A DNA stretch of 8,633 bases from Candidatus Helarchaeota archaeon. Its GTDB lineage: Archaea; Asgardarchaeota; Lokiarchaeia; Helarchaeales; HEL-GB-A. The translations under genes were made by a program, and so were the position numbers. The notes under the pieces were generated by a model. That model had not been told where the DNA came from. It saw nothing but the letters and a program-made list of their open reading frames with translations, and did not search any database. Positions 1 through 6,842 of this stretch are shown here, piece by piece (position 1 is the first letter of the stretch; every line of letters starts with the position of its first letter). The stretch covers positions 1 to 8,633 of the forward strand of contig JAEOSY010000423.1 of the NCBI GenBank assembly GCA_016840125.1, in the 5' to 3' direction.

Positions 1-693
1 TACCATGCCTTGAAAAAAGCCATCACGGATATTCTCACTTCCAAGGTCCAGGTTGATATCTTTGAGTTAATTGAGAAAAAAAAGCAAGAGAAAGAACCTG
101 CCATCTTCGTTTTTTTGGGTGTCAATGGAATTGGTAAAACGACAACGATTGCGAAAATGGCACATTTTCTACGTGAGAAAGGGTATAGCTGTGTCTTAGC
201 GGCAGCGGATACATTTCGTGCAGGTGCCATTCAGCAGCTTGAAAAACACGCAGAAAAATTGAAGATAAAGATAATAAAAGGACAATATGGGGCAGATGGG
301 GCAAGTATTGCATATGATGCAATTGACCATGCACAAGCCCGAAATATTAACGTCGTTTTAATTGATACAGCGGGGCGGCAGGAAACAAATAAAAATCTAA
401 TCGAAGAAGTAAAGAAGATTGTGCGTGTAGCCGAACCGGATTTACGAATTTTTTTGGGATCCCTGTTAGTCGGAAATGCCGCGTGGCAACAAGCAGAAAC
501 TTTCTCGCAGAAAGTCGGGATCGATGCAAGCATTTTAACCATGGCGGATGCAGACATCAAGGGAGGGGCTGCGCTCTCAGTCACGTATCTTACCGAACGC
601 CCCATAATCTTCCTTGGAGCTGGGCAATCCTATGATGATTTAATTCCATTCGAACCTGAAAAATTTGCGGACTTATTATTAGGAGAGAAATAA
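1..693 (+). CDS. ftsY: Signal recognition particle receptor FtsY, 3' part (N-terminus outside window)
   Basis: FtsY is the membrane-associated SRP GTPase that docks ribosome-SRP complexes at the translocon. The frame is open from base 1. A TTG at 10 could serve as start, but the codons before it (YHA) read as the last helix of the N domain, so the true start lies upstream. Counting from the TTG: G1 GVNGIGKTT at 37-45, DTFRAGA at 67-73 (insertion-box/G2 region), G3 DTAGR at 119-123, G4 as TMAD at 177-180, GG at 185-186, and GAGQSYDDLIPFEPEKF near the end. GVNG rather than the GLQGSGKT of SRP54, and the absence of an M domain after the G domain, identify FtsY. The oddity is G4: the usual TKxD has Met for Lys (codon ATG at 541-543). 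In addition, the usual GDALxGN stretch is GSLLVGN at 150-156. The gene is followed after 13 nt by the ABC ATPase gene. The family call is firm; whether GTP binding is normal is open. Confidence 0.93.
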   Translation, partial: YHALKKAITDILTSKVQVDIFELIEKKKQEKEPAIFVFLGVNGIGKTTTIAKMAHFLREKGYSCVLAAADTFRAGAIQQLEKHAEKLKIKIIKGQYGADGASIAYDAIDHAQARNINVVLIDTAGRQETNKNLIEEVKKIVRVAEPDLRIFLGSLLVGNAAWQQAETFSQKVGIDASILTMADADIKGGAALSVTYLTERPIIFLGAGQSYDDLIPFEPEKFADLLLGEK

Positions 694-706
694 AAAGGTT
701 TAAAAA

Positions 707-2431
707 ATGCCCGAAAATGCATCAGTTCTTCTCAACGTGAAAAATCTCACCAAAACCTATATCCTTTCGAACAAAACGCCAATTACTGCTCTAAATAATA
801 TTTCGTTTACCATGTTTGAGGGAGAAGTTCTTGGAATAATAGGTCAAAGTGGTGGCGGGAAAACGACTCTAATCCGGGTTCTTAGGGGAGTAGAGCCTTT
901 TGATAGCGGTGATTTCGAGCTTAACGAGATTCATGTTACACCACAACCATCAAGACAAACAATCCGTGAACTTAAAAAAATAACGGCAATTCATTTACAA
1001 AGATCCTTCGCCCTGTGGGCAGACTCGGTCCTAGTCAATGTGATGCGGCGTTTAAATGCCCTAGAAACTGAGGATGAAACTGCTGACCTCCCTAATGAAA
1101 TGTTTTCAGAATACCATGAGATGAAGGAGGGAGCTTTAGACTTATTAAAGGCTGTTGGTCTTGATATAAAAGCGGACCATACAGCGGATACATTGAGCGG
1201 AGGAGAGAAACAAAGATTACAATTAGCACGTCAACTTGCAATAGCCTCGAATCTCAAATTGATGCTCTTGGATGAGCCCTTGACAATGTCGGACCCACGT
1301 TTTAAGGTCGATTCGCTCAATTATATCAAAAAAGTTCAGCAAAAGAATAACCTCTCAATCTTGGTGACCTCCCATTACCCAAAACTTTTAGAAAATTTTG
1401 CTGACCGGGTGATCTGGTTAGATGAAGGGGAAATAAAAGCGATGGGTGCCCCCCAAGAAATAATTACACAATTCCTCGCGACTCAAGAGGAACTCGTTCC
1501 ATTTAAGCCTCAAGAGAAACAAGAAATAATCATTAAAGTAAATGATCTTACGCGTGAATTTTATACACCTGATTTGAGTCTAACCTTTCGGATGGAAAAA
1601 ATTAACTTGGATATAAAAAAAGGTGAGATTCTTGGGGTTATCGGTCCATCTGGAGTAGGGAAGACGGTCTTTCTGCAGCTCCTTGCAGGTATAGATATAC
1701 CAAAAGAGGGAGAGGTTCTGTATTTCCTAAATGGGAAGGATGGAGTTAATATCTGCAAATTGGGAGCAGACTCCATTAATACACGCAGGCAAGTGAGCTA
1801 TGTTAGGCAAGAGCTCGACCTAACGTTTAATGCGGTGGTGAAGGATTTAGCAGCGGGTGTGCTCGGAATTAAAGGGGAACCTGCCATCCATGCCGCCAAG
1901 AAACGAGCGAAAGAACTAGGTATAAAAGCACAGATTGTTGATTTTGTGCATAGGCTTGGAGATATGCCTGATTCCGAAATTAATGACAAACTGGAAAAGT
2001 TAGGGTTGGACAGACAAATTATTCATGATCTATTTCCGATTCCCCCATGGTCTGCGATCTCTGAAATTGTCATTCCCATCTTCGAACAGGTCGGGCTGAA
2101 TCAGGAAATTCTAGAAAGGAAATCCCAAGAAATTTCGGGAGGCGAGAAGGTGCGTATCTCGTTAGCCTTAGCTCTTCTCTCGGGACCACGCGTGGTAATC
2201 TTAGATGAGATAGGCGGCGATATAGACCAAATCACGCTTAGAAGTATTCGAAATCTACTTGTCACCCTGAATAATGGGTTTAACACCACCATAATTACCG
2301 CGAGCCATGATATAGACTTCATTCGGGAACTTTCACATCGAGTTCTTTACTTAAAAGATGAGAAAATCGTGAAAGATGGAGATCCAGCTGAAGTCTGTGA
2401 TTATTACTTTACAGAATCTAAAGGAATATAA
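707..2431 (+). CDS. Tandem ABC ATPase of the AtwA / methyl-CoM reductase component A2 family
   Basis: A 574-residue soluble protein with two ABC nucleotide-binding domains and no membrane segment. NBD1: Walker A GQSGGGKT at 46-53, Q-loop Q98, signature LSGGEKQ at 163-169, Walker B ending DE at 189-190, H-loop H223. NBD2: Walker A GPSGVGKT at 313-320, Q-loop Q368, signature ISGGEK at 476-481, Walker B ending DE at 500-501, H-loop H534. All catalytic motifs are intact in both halves. Length and layout fit the AtwA family; in methanogens AtwA is the ATP-dependent activator of methyl-coenzyme M reductase. No mcr gene is present here, so another client or role is likely. NBD2 has about 108 residues between Q-loop and signature, against about 65 in NBD1, giving an extra helical segment near 390-470. 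ATG start with weak AAGGT-like SD at 695-699. Probably co-transcribed with ftsY. Alternatives are other soluble twin-ABC proteins or the ATPase of an unlinked transporter. Confidence 0.85.
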   Translation: MPENASVLLNVKNLTKTYILSNKTPITALNNISFTMFEGEVLGIIGQSGGGKTTLIRVLRGVEPFDSGDFELNEIHVTPQPSRQTIRELKKITAIHLQRSFALWADSVLVNVMRRLNALETEDETADLPNEMFSEYHEMKEGALDLLKAVGLDIKADHTADTLSGGEKQRLQLARQLAIASNLKLMLLDEPLTMSDPRFKVDSLNYIKKVQQKNNLSILVTSHYPKLLENFADRVIWLDEGEIKAMGAPQEIITQFLATQEELVPFKPQEKQEIIIKVNDLTREFYTPDLSLTFRMEKINLDIKKGEILGVIGPSGVGKTVFLQLLAGIDIPKEGEVLYFLNGKDGVNICKLGADSINTRRQVSYVRQELDLTFNAVVKDLAAGVLGIKGEPAIHAAKKRAKELGIKAQIVDFVHRLGDMPDSEINDKLEKLGLDRQIIHDLFPIPPWSAISEIVIPIFEQVGLNQEILERKSQEISGGEKVRISLALALLSGPRVVILDEIGGDIDQITLRSIRNLLVTLNNGFNTTIITASHDIDFIRELSHRVLYLKDEKIVKDGDPAEVCDYYFTESKGI

Positions 2432-2538
2432 TTTAAAAGCCGTAAATACTGCAAGCTAGCCCACCAATCCATAAACTCCCGAAAAGCGCCTTCACATTAG
2501 ACATGAAACCCAAGAAGAAAGAATGAAATTAATTTCCA

Positions 2539-2545
2539 TTTTTTT
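2539..2545 (+). terminator. Candidate oligo-T terminator after the ABC ATPase gene
   Basis: A run of seven T residues about 108 nt downstream of the ABC ATPase stop. Archaeal RNA polymerase often terminates at oligo-T tracts without a hairpin. I see no convincing stem before it, and its distance from the stop codon is large, so this is tentative. Confidence 0.3.
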
Positions 2546-2578
2546 ACACCATAAGCAGAAATTATTGATGTTCTAAAA

Positions 2579-2590
2579 TTTGATATACTT
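2579..2590 (+). promoter_or_regulatory. Candidate TATA box for the GalT-like gene
   Basis: The element TTTGATATACTT is preceded by an A-run (2575-2578) that could act as a BRE. Its centre is about 26 nt before 2611, which would give a leader of roughly 16 nt before the GTG at 2627. An SD-like AAAGGTG (2607-2613) would then lie at the very 5' end of the transcript, 13 nt from the start, which is longer than usual spacing. No experimental support; the match to the TATA consensus is moderate. Confidence 0.4.
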
Positions 2591-2626
2591 GAAAGTTCAT
2601 TAACTAAAAGGTGCCTCGGTAGGCTG

Positions 2627-3691
2627 GTGAAGGAATTGGAGATCAAATTTGAAAGGAAGGATGTGACTGCGCGCTTTAGAAATCCGAGTATGGGGTTTGA
2701 AGTCGATGAACAGTTAATTGAGCAGCGGATCGATCCGTTATTAGGAAGGTTGAGTTTAATCCCGCATGAGTTAAAGAAGAAAGCGTCATTCTATTATGGA
2801 TTCCCTGATAGAAAGGCGCTGAAGGAAACAGTGGAAAGTTCGAGAGCAAACTGTTTCTTCTGTCCGGAAAAGGTGGAGCAAGTTACCCCTAAATTCTTGA
2901 AAGAGATAAATGAGGGGGGGAGATTTAAAGTTGAGAAAGCAACTTGTTTCCCGAATATCTTTCCGTATTATGAACATTGCGCCGTTGTGACCGTTTCGGA
3001 CCAGCATTACATTCCTCTGAAAGAGATGAGCCCCGAAATCTACGGGAACGCGATCCAAGCGGGGATTAATTACCTCAGGAGTGTGCATGAACAGGATAAA
3101 GATGCGAGATTTCCTGTAATCGGGGCAAATTTTCTTACCCCAGCGGGCTCCACATTAGTGCATCCGCATATTCATGTTATCATGGGACAGCAAGAATTGT
3201 ACAAAGTGAAATTACTCGAAGATGCCTCCCTCGCATTTAAAAAAAGTACGGGAAAAAACTATTGGGAGGAATTAATGAAACAGGAGCAAGCGGTTGGGGA
3301 ACGTTATATCCAGCAGGCAGGCAATGTTCATTGGTACACCCCATTTGCCCCCCTTGGGAATAATGAAGTGCGGGCAGTTGTCTCGGGGCGCTTAAATCTA
3401 CTGGAGCTGACTGAGGAGGATATCAAGAATCTTGGAACCGGGATTTCAAACATTCTGCACTACTACCATTCCAAAAAAATTTCGACTTTCAATTTCTTTT
3501 TGTATTCGGGCCCATTGGGAGAATCCCCCTTTGCTGATTCACTTTATGTAGGGCTCGAAATAATATCGCGCCCACCCTTCCGAGCTTTTTATGCGAATCT
3601 TGACGCTTGGTTCATCCAACAACTTGCCTATGGGAGTTTGATCATCGAATTTCCGGAAGTCATTGCGCAAGATCTGAAGAAGTACTTTTAG
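2627..3691 (+). CDS. GalT-like HIT-superfamily nucleotidyltransferase/phosphorylase
   Basis: A 354-residue protein with the two-domain look of galactose-1-phosphate uridylyltransferases. Such enzymes transfer a nucleotidyl group through a covalent histidine intermediate. Visible features: CFFC at 76-79 (zinc-type pair), a FPNIFPYYEHC segment at 108-118 matching the GalT region that carries a further zinc-ligand His, and HPHIH at 179-183. By GalT analogy C76, C79, H117 and H179 would bind zinc and H181 would be the nucleophile. GalT proper reads HPHxQ; here the last position is His, giving the HxHxH of general HIT hydrolases, so the reaction may be a phosphorylase or hydrolase rather than hexose uridylyl transfer. 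A second HIT-like domain runs from about 235 to the end (NFFLYSGP at 289-296). GTG start; the SD-like AAAGGTG lies 13 nt upstream. The stop TAG abuts the next gene's ATG, suggesting translational coupling. Superfamily call is good; substrate unknown. Confidence 0.8.
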   Translation: MKELEIKFERKDVTARFRNPSMGFEVDEQLIEQRIDPLLGRLSLIPHELKKKASFYYGFPDRKALKETVESSRANCFFCPEKVEQVTPKFLKEINEGGRFKVEKATCFPNIFPYYEHCAVVTVSDQHYIPLKEMSPEIYGNAIQAGINYLRSVHEQDKDARFPVIGANFLTPAGSTLVHPHIHVIMGQQELYKVKLLEDASLAFKKSTGKNYWEELMKQEQAVGERYIQQAGNVHWYTPFAPLGNNEVRAVVSGRLNLLELTEEDIKNLGTGISNILHYYHSKKISTFNFFLYSGPLGESPFADSLYVGLEIISRPPFRAFYANLDAWFIQQLAYGSLIIEFPEVIAQDLKKYF

Positions 3692-3964
3692 ATGTCCACC
3701 AAGAAAGATCACCCCTTCCCAAAAAGATCTTGGTACTATCAACTCGAACATTGGCAAGTTCCTGGCTTGAAGACTGATGTTGATGTGTATGTGGATGCGA
3801 GTGGGCTTATCTGGAAAGGTGAAACCAATTTTCCCAGTGGAGGCGAGTATACGATGGGAAGTCAATCACTTGACGATTTTCTCGAGCAAGGTCCCAAAGT
3901 TGAAACCCCTCCTGAGATCTGCGAGAAAATTCGCGATTATATCTCAATTCATCACCCATCTTGA
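3692..3964 (+). CDS. Small hypothetical protein (90 aa) coupled to the GalT-like gene
   Basis: I do not recognise a family. The protein is soluble-looking, with no signal peptide or membrane helix. It has an aromatic N-terminal part (WYYQLEHW at 14-21), a central segment with alternating hydrophobic residues suggesting beta strands (TDVDVYVDASGLIW, 28-41), a Gly/Ser/Thr turn region, and an acidic helical C-terminus ending in HHPS. The ATG follows the stop of the GalT-like gene with no intervening base, which is the main evidence that it is real and translated by re-initiation. A plus-frame overlapping alternative at 3777-3980 has no start context or plausible composition. It may be an accessory subunit of the upstream enzyme, but that is inference from adjacency only. 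Its stop lies 24 bp from the stop of the convergent acyl-CoA synthetase gene. Confidence 0.72.
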   Translation: MSTKKDHPFPKRSWYYQLEHWQVPGLKTDVDVYVDASGLIWKGETNFPSGGEYTMGSQSLDDFLEQGPKVETPPEICEKIRDYISIHHPS

Positions 3965-3988
3965 TCGATTTTGGTATTAACCTATATC

Positions 3989-5389
3989 TCAAGTTTGAAT
4001 AAATTTTAAAAACTGGGCATAGTCGTAGAGACGTTTATAAATCTGGATCGCGTGATCTGCAAAGATGGTGGTGACGATTCCATTGTCCTCGAAGAATTTT
4101 CGTTCACGTTCAATCCCAATCTTTTCACCAAGGACGGGCACGATTGTAAACTTACCTTGTGTCTGATACTTAAGGATAATATCACGGATCTCGGGGCTGA
4201 AAGGTCGTTCCTCTGGCGTTTCATCACCCCATACGGTAATTAAAGCGCCATCCACATTGGGATCCTGTAATACTGCATCTAAACAGGTAGTAAAAACCTT
4301 TCGATGACCCGACTTTAAGGTCGCAGGATATGTATCTACGGGATTTCCCCCTAGTTTCCGGTCAAACACAACTTCCCGTATTTTTTCACTTGTATCCTTT
4401 GTAAAATTAGCTAGCTCTAATCCTAAATTAAGTATAGTATCAGAGGATACCACACCCAAACAACCAGAATATGTAATGATTGCTATTCGGGGACCTTTTG
4501 GAAGGATAGGTGTGATGCTAAAAGCACGTGCCGTTTCAAAAAGCTCCGCAAGTGTTTTGACCTGAACTAATCCAGCTTGCATTGCGGCTGCGGTAAAGAT
4601 ATCATCATTAACTGCTAACGAGCCTGTATGGGAACTGGCTGCACGCGCGCCAGCTGCCGTTCTCCCCCCTTTTAATACAATTACCGGCTTATTCTTAGAT
4701 ATGTTACGTGCAGCTTCTATAAAGCGTTTTCCCTCATTAATTCCCTCAATATATAAAGCAATTACTGAAGTTTGAGTGTCTTCATTTAGATAATTGAGAA
4801 TATCCGCATCATCTACATCTACTTTATTCCCTAAGGAAATAATACGCGACACTGGAATATTATAGGTGGCAAAATATCGGACTAGGCCACCAGTAAAAAT
4901 GCCCGATTGCGCCATAAAAGTTATATTACCCGTTGCTTTCAAACCTTTAAAATCCACATAGGATGAGGTAAAGTTCGTTTGTAAATTAACAATTCCCATT
5001 GTTCCTGGACCCAGTATTCGAATCCCAGTTTCTCTCCCAATATCCCTTAACTCTTCTTGTAATTTAGCATCTTGTGCTTCCCCTGTTTCTGCAAAGCCTT
5101 CGGAGATTATTACAACCCCCTTTACCCCCTTTTCAGAACATTCTCTAACTACATTTGGAACCAATAAATTTGGAATTATTATTATTGCTAATTCAATCGA
5201 GTCCTTTACGTCCTTAATGGATGGGAACACTTGCAACCCTAACAAATTATCTACATTAGGATTAATTGGGTATATTTTCCCGTTATAACCAAGCTCGACT
5301 AAATTCTTCAATACATTGTGACCTGGACGTTCTTCATTACGAGACGCCCCTATAACCGCCACACTCTCTGGATTGAAAAAGAAGTGCAT
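3989..5389 (-). CDS. ADP-forming acetyl/acyl-CoA synthetase, alpha subunit
   Basis: This 466-residue protein matches the alpha subunit of NDP-forming acyl-CoA synthetases, which convert acyl-CoA, ADP and phosphate to the free acid, CoA and ATP. That is the ATP-yielding last step of peptide and sugar fermentation in many archaea. N-terminal CoA-binding Rossmann domain at about 1-130 (VAVIGAS at 10-16, PINPN at 41-45), a second ligase-CoA domain at about 150-290 with QSG at 161-163 and the phosphohistidine motif SSHTGSLA at 252-259 (H254), and a third domain at about 300-460 with GGNPVD at 347-352. The ATP-grasp beta subunit is absent from this polypeptide and from the window, so it should be encoded elsewhere. 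The usual GPNxxG motif reads GPGTMG at 127-132. ATG start; no SD in a very T-rich 31-nt spacer after the permease gene. Acyl specificity (acetate, branched or aryl acids) cannot be read from sequence alone. Confidence 0.9.
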   Translation of the reverse strand: MHFFFNPESVAVIGASRNEERPGHNVLKNLVELGYNGKIYPINPNVDNLLGLQVFPSIKDVKDSIELAIIIIPNLLVPNVVRECSEKGVKGVVIISEGFAETGEAQDAKLQEELRDIGRETGIRILGPGTMGIVNLQTNFTSSYVDFKGLKATGNITFMAQSGIFTGGLVRYFATYNIPVSRIISLGNKVDVDDADILNYLNEDTQTSVIALYIEGINEGKRFIEAARNISKNKPVIVLKGGRTAAGARAASSHTGSLAVNDDIFTAAAMQAGLVQVKTLAELFETARAFSITPILPKGPRIAIITYSGCLGVVSSDTILNLGLELANFTKDTSEKIREVVFDRKLGGNPVDTYPATLKSGHRKVFTTCLDAVLQDPNVDGALITVWGDETPEERPFSPEIRDIILKYQTQGKFTIVPVLGEKIGIERERKFFEDNGIVTTIFADHAIQIYKRLYDYAQFLKFIQT

Positions 5390-5420
5390 AAAAAAGAGTT
5401 GTTAAAAATAAATAAAAAAG
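5390..5420 (-). promoter_or_regulatory. T-rich spacer between permease and acyl-CoA synthetase genes
   Basis: Read on the minus strand, the 31 nt contain runs of six, five and six T residues and no SD-like purine stretch before the synthetase ATG. Oligo-T of this kind can terminate archaeal transcription, and TTTATTTAT could also pass as a weak TATA. It may therefore attenuate read-through from the permease gene. It could equally be plain low-complexity spacer. Confidence 0.3.
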
Positions 5421-6818
5421 CTAGGGTGGATGATTTTCTTTTTCCTGAGAACGCTTGTATAATTTATAGACTAGGTAAAAGCCGAATCCGAGAGCTACGA
5501 TGATCAGCTGAACGATGAGAATAAAGTTATATTCAGAGCTACCTAATTCGGAGAAAGTGAAAAACATCAAGAAACAGGTAATGGCCCCAATTACGGGAAA
5601 TATAGGCACCCATCCAATATTTGGGCGTACTTTAAACGGGCGCTCGATATCTGGTCTCGTCTTTCGCAAGATTATTAAAATAATATTAATTAAAAAGAAG
5701 ATAAGAAATACCGAGAAGACCGTAACACGGGCGACAACCTCAATATCACCAAAAAATATAAATCCCATAGCGACGACCATGGTAAAAATAATGGCAACCC
5801 AGGGTGTCTTTGTCTTTTTATGGACTTTGGAAAAAGCCTTTGGTAAAGCCCCTCCTTTTGACATACCATAAATCATTCGACTCGTTACGATGAGGATAAT
5901 AAGTACTGTATTAGCAGTTGCGAAAAGTGCGATGACTGCCATCGTCAAGCCACCTCCTACACCAAGGAACGTTTCAGCGATTACCGTTAAAGGATTGGGT
6001 AATGCTGCAAATTGCTCTAGTGTTAGCCCTAGACTTGAAATGGTACTTACAACTGCTATCGCCATTAAAACGTATAGAATGGTAGTAACCAGAATAGAGA
6101 TCAATAAGGCCCTTGGGATTGTTTTCTTTGGCTCTTCGGTTTCTTCTGCCATATTTGCAACATCTTCAAAACCGATATAAGCAAAAAATATAAGCGCTGC
6201 AGCGCTAAGTAAGACGAATATAATATTTGACGTACCCGCTATCGGAAATTCAAAGTAATTCACACTTCCAAAATTCATAAATCCGAGTACTATAATAAGA
6301 ACAACTCCTCCAACTTCGATAATGGTAAAAACTATATTTAATTTAGTAGACTCTTCAATTCCTATGAAATTCACAACCGAGAGGATGCCAATAAGTACAA
6401 TGGCAACAATTATTATAGATACAAGCGGGTCCCATGCGAAGAAGCCAATAAAATATCCTCCGAAGCCCAGAGCGACAGTAGCTATCGTAAAAAGACCTGA
6501 AAAAATTAAAACCCATCCCACAATAAATGAAAATGCTTTCTGATTTGGAAATGCTTTAGACACATAAGTGTATTCTGCTGCACTTTTTGGGTAAGTAGAG
6601 GCAAGTTCCGCATAGCTCAAACCAGTTAAAGATGCAATAGCGGCTGCAATCAAAAATGAGATCCAAGCTGTGTTGCCAGCGACACCGACAACTTTTCCTA
6701 TAAGGGCATAGATGCCCGCCCCTAAAATTATCCCAATTCCATAGATAATGGCTTCGAATAGATTAATATTTCTTTCCAATCGTGGTTCTTTGCTTCCAAT
6801 CTTCAAATTAATCCCCAT
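5421..6818 (-). CDS. APC-superfamily amino-acid permease
   Basis: A 465-residue integral membrane protein with about twelve hydrophobic helices, by eye at 20-45, 50-72, 97-122, 131-152, 160-181, 198-217, 236-259, 287-310, 338-357, 360-385, 402-422 and 431-452. TM1 carries GIGIILGAGIYALIG (27-41), the unwound substrate-binding helix signature of APC transporters. GFEDVANMAEETEEP at 216-230 after TM6 is the conserved family loop. Both termini are predicted cytoplasmic; the C-terminus is short and basic (YKLYKRSQEK). Such permeases import amino acids or related amines, usually with protons. The substrate is not readable. It lies 24 nt after the GTPase gene and 31 nt before the acyl-CoA synthetase gene, consistent with an amino-acid catabolic operon. 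ATG start with only a weak purine stretch (AAAGAG) upstream. Length and topology are complete. Confidence 0.92.
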   Translation of the reverse strand: MGINLKIGSKEPRLERNINLFEAIIYGIGIILGAGIYALIGKVVGVAGNTAWISFLIAAAIASLTGLSYAELASTYPKSAAEYTYVSKAFPNQKAFSFIVGWVLIFSGLFTIATVALGFGGYFIGFFAWDPLVSIIIVAIVLIGILSVVNFIGIEESTKLNIVFTIIEVGGVVLIIVLGFMNFGSVNYFEFPIAGTSNIIFVLLSAAALIFFAYIGFEDVANMAEETEEPKKTIPRALLISILVTTILYVLMAIAVVSTISSLGLTLEQFAALPNPLTVIAETFLGVGGGLTMAVIALFATANTVLIILIVTSRMIYGMSKGGALPKAFSKVHKKTKTPWVAIIFTMVVAMGFIFFGDIEVVARVTVFSVFLIFFLINIILIILRKTRPDIERPFKVRPNIGWVPIFPVIGAITCFLMFFTFSELGSSEYNFILIVQLIIVALGFGFYLVYKLYKRSQEKENHPP

Positions 6819-6842
6819 ATTCTCTTTATTATTTAGAATGAA

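Larger units (their letters stand above)
2432..2626. other. 195-bp intergenic spacer
   Basis: No open frame of useful length, tRNA fold or repeat was recognised. The first ~100 bp are mixed in composition and unremarkable. The second half is AT-rich and holds a seven-T run (2539-2545) and a TATA-like element (around 2579-2590). The spacer probably ends the ftsY-ABC transcript and starts the GalT-like transcript. Confidence 0.6.

Noticed and set aside
10..12. TTG at 10 as the start of ftsY
   Set aside because: The frame is open to base 1 and the residues before TTG continue the N-domain helix; known FtsY proteins have a longer N domain, so the gene is cut by the window edge.
231..605. Minus-strand 124-residue open frame over ftsY
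   Set aside because: It lies wholly antisense to a strongly conserved gene and has no recognisable composition or motifs.
2441..2495. Possible tRNA or structured RNA in the spacer after the ABC gene
   Set aside because: GC-containing segments were checked by eye on both strands, but no acceptor stem, T-loop or anticodon arm could be paired.
2560..2595. Possible C/D-box guide RNA (TTGATG near TATA)
   Set aside because: The C-box match is imperfect and no D box or D' spacing could be placed.
3539..3865. Minus-strand 108-residue open frame across the GalT-like/small-protein junction
   Set aside because: It is antisense to two better supported genes, and its composition reflects their codons.
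3777..3980. Plus-strand 67-residue frame overlapping the small protein
   Set aside because: It overlaps the abutting 90-residue gene in another frame, lacks an SD, and reads like frame-shifted sequence.
5515..5871. Plus-strand open frames over the permease gene (also 5890-6180 and 6322-6543)
   Set aside because: They are antisense to a complete 12-TM permease; their Lys/Thr/Ile-rich composition is what reverse-reading hydrophobic codons gives.
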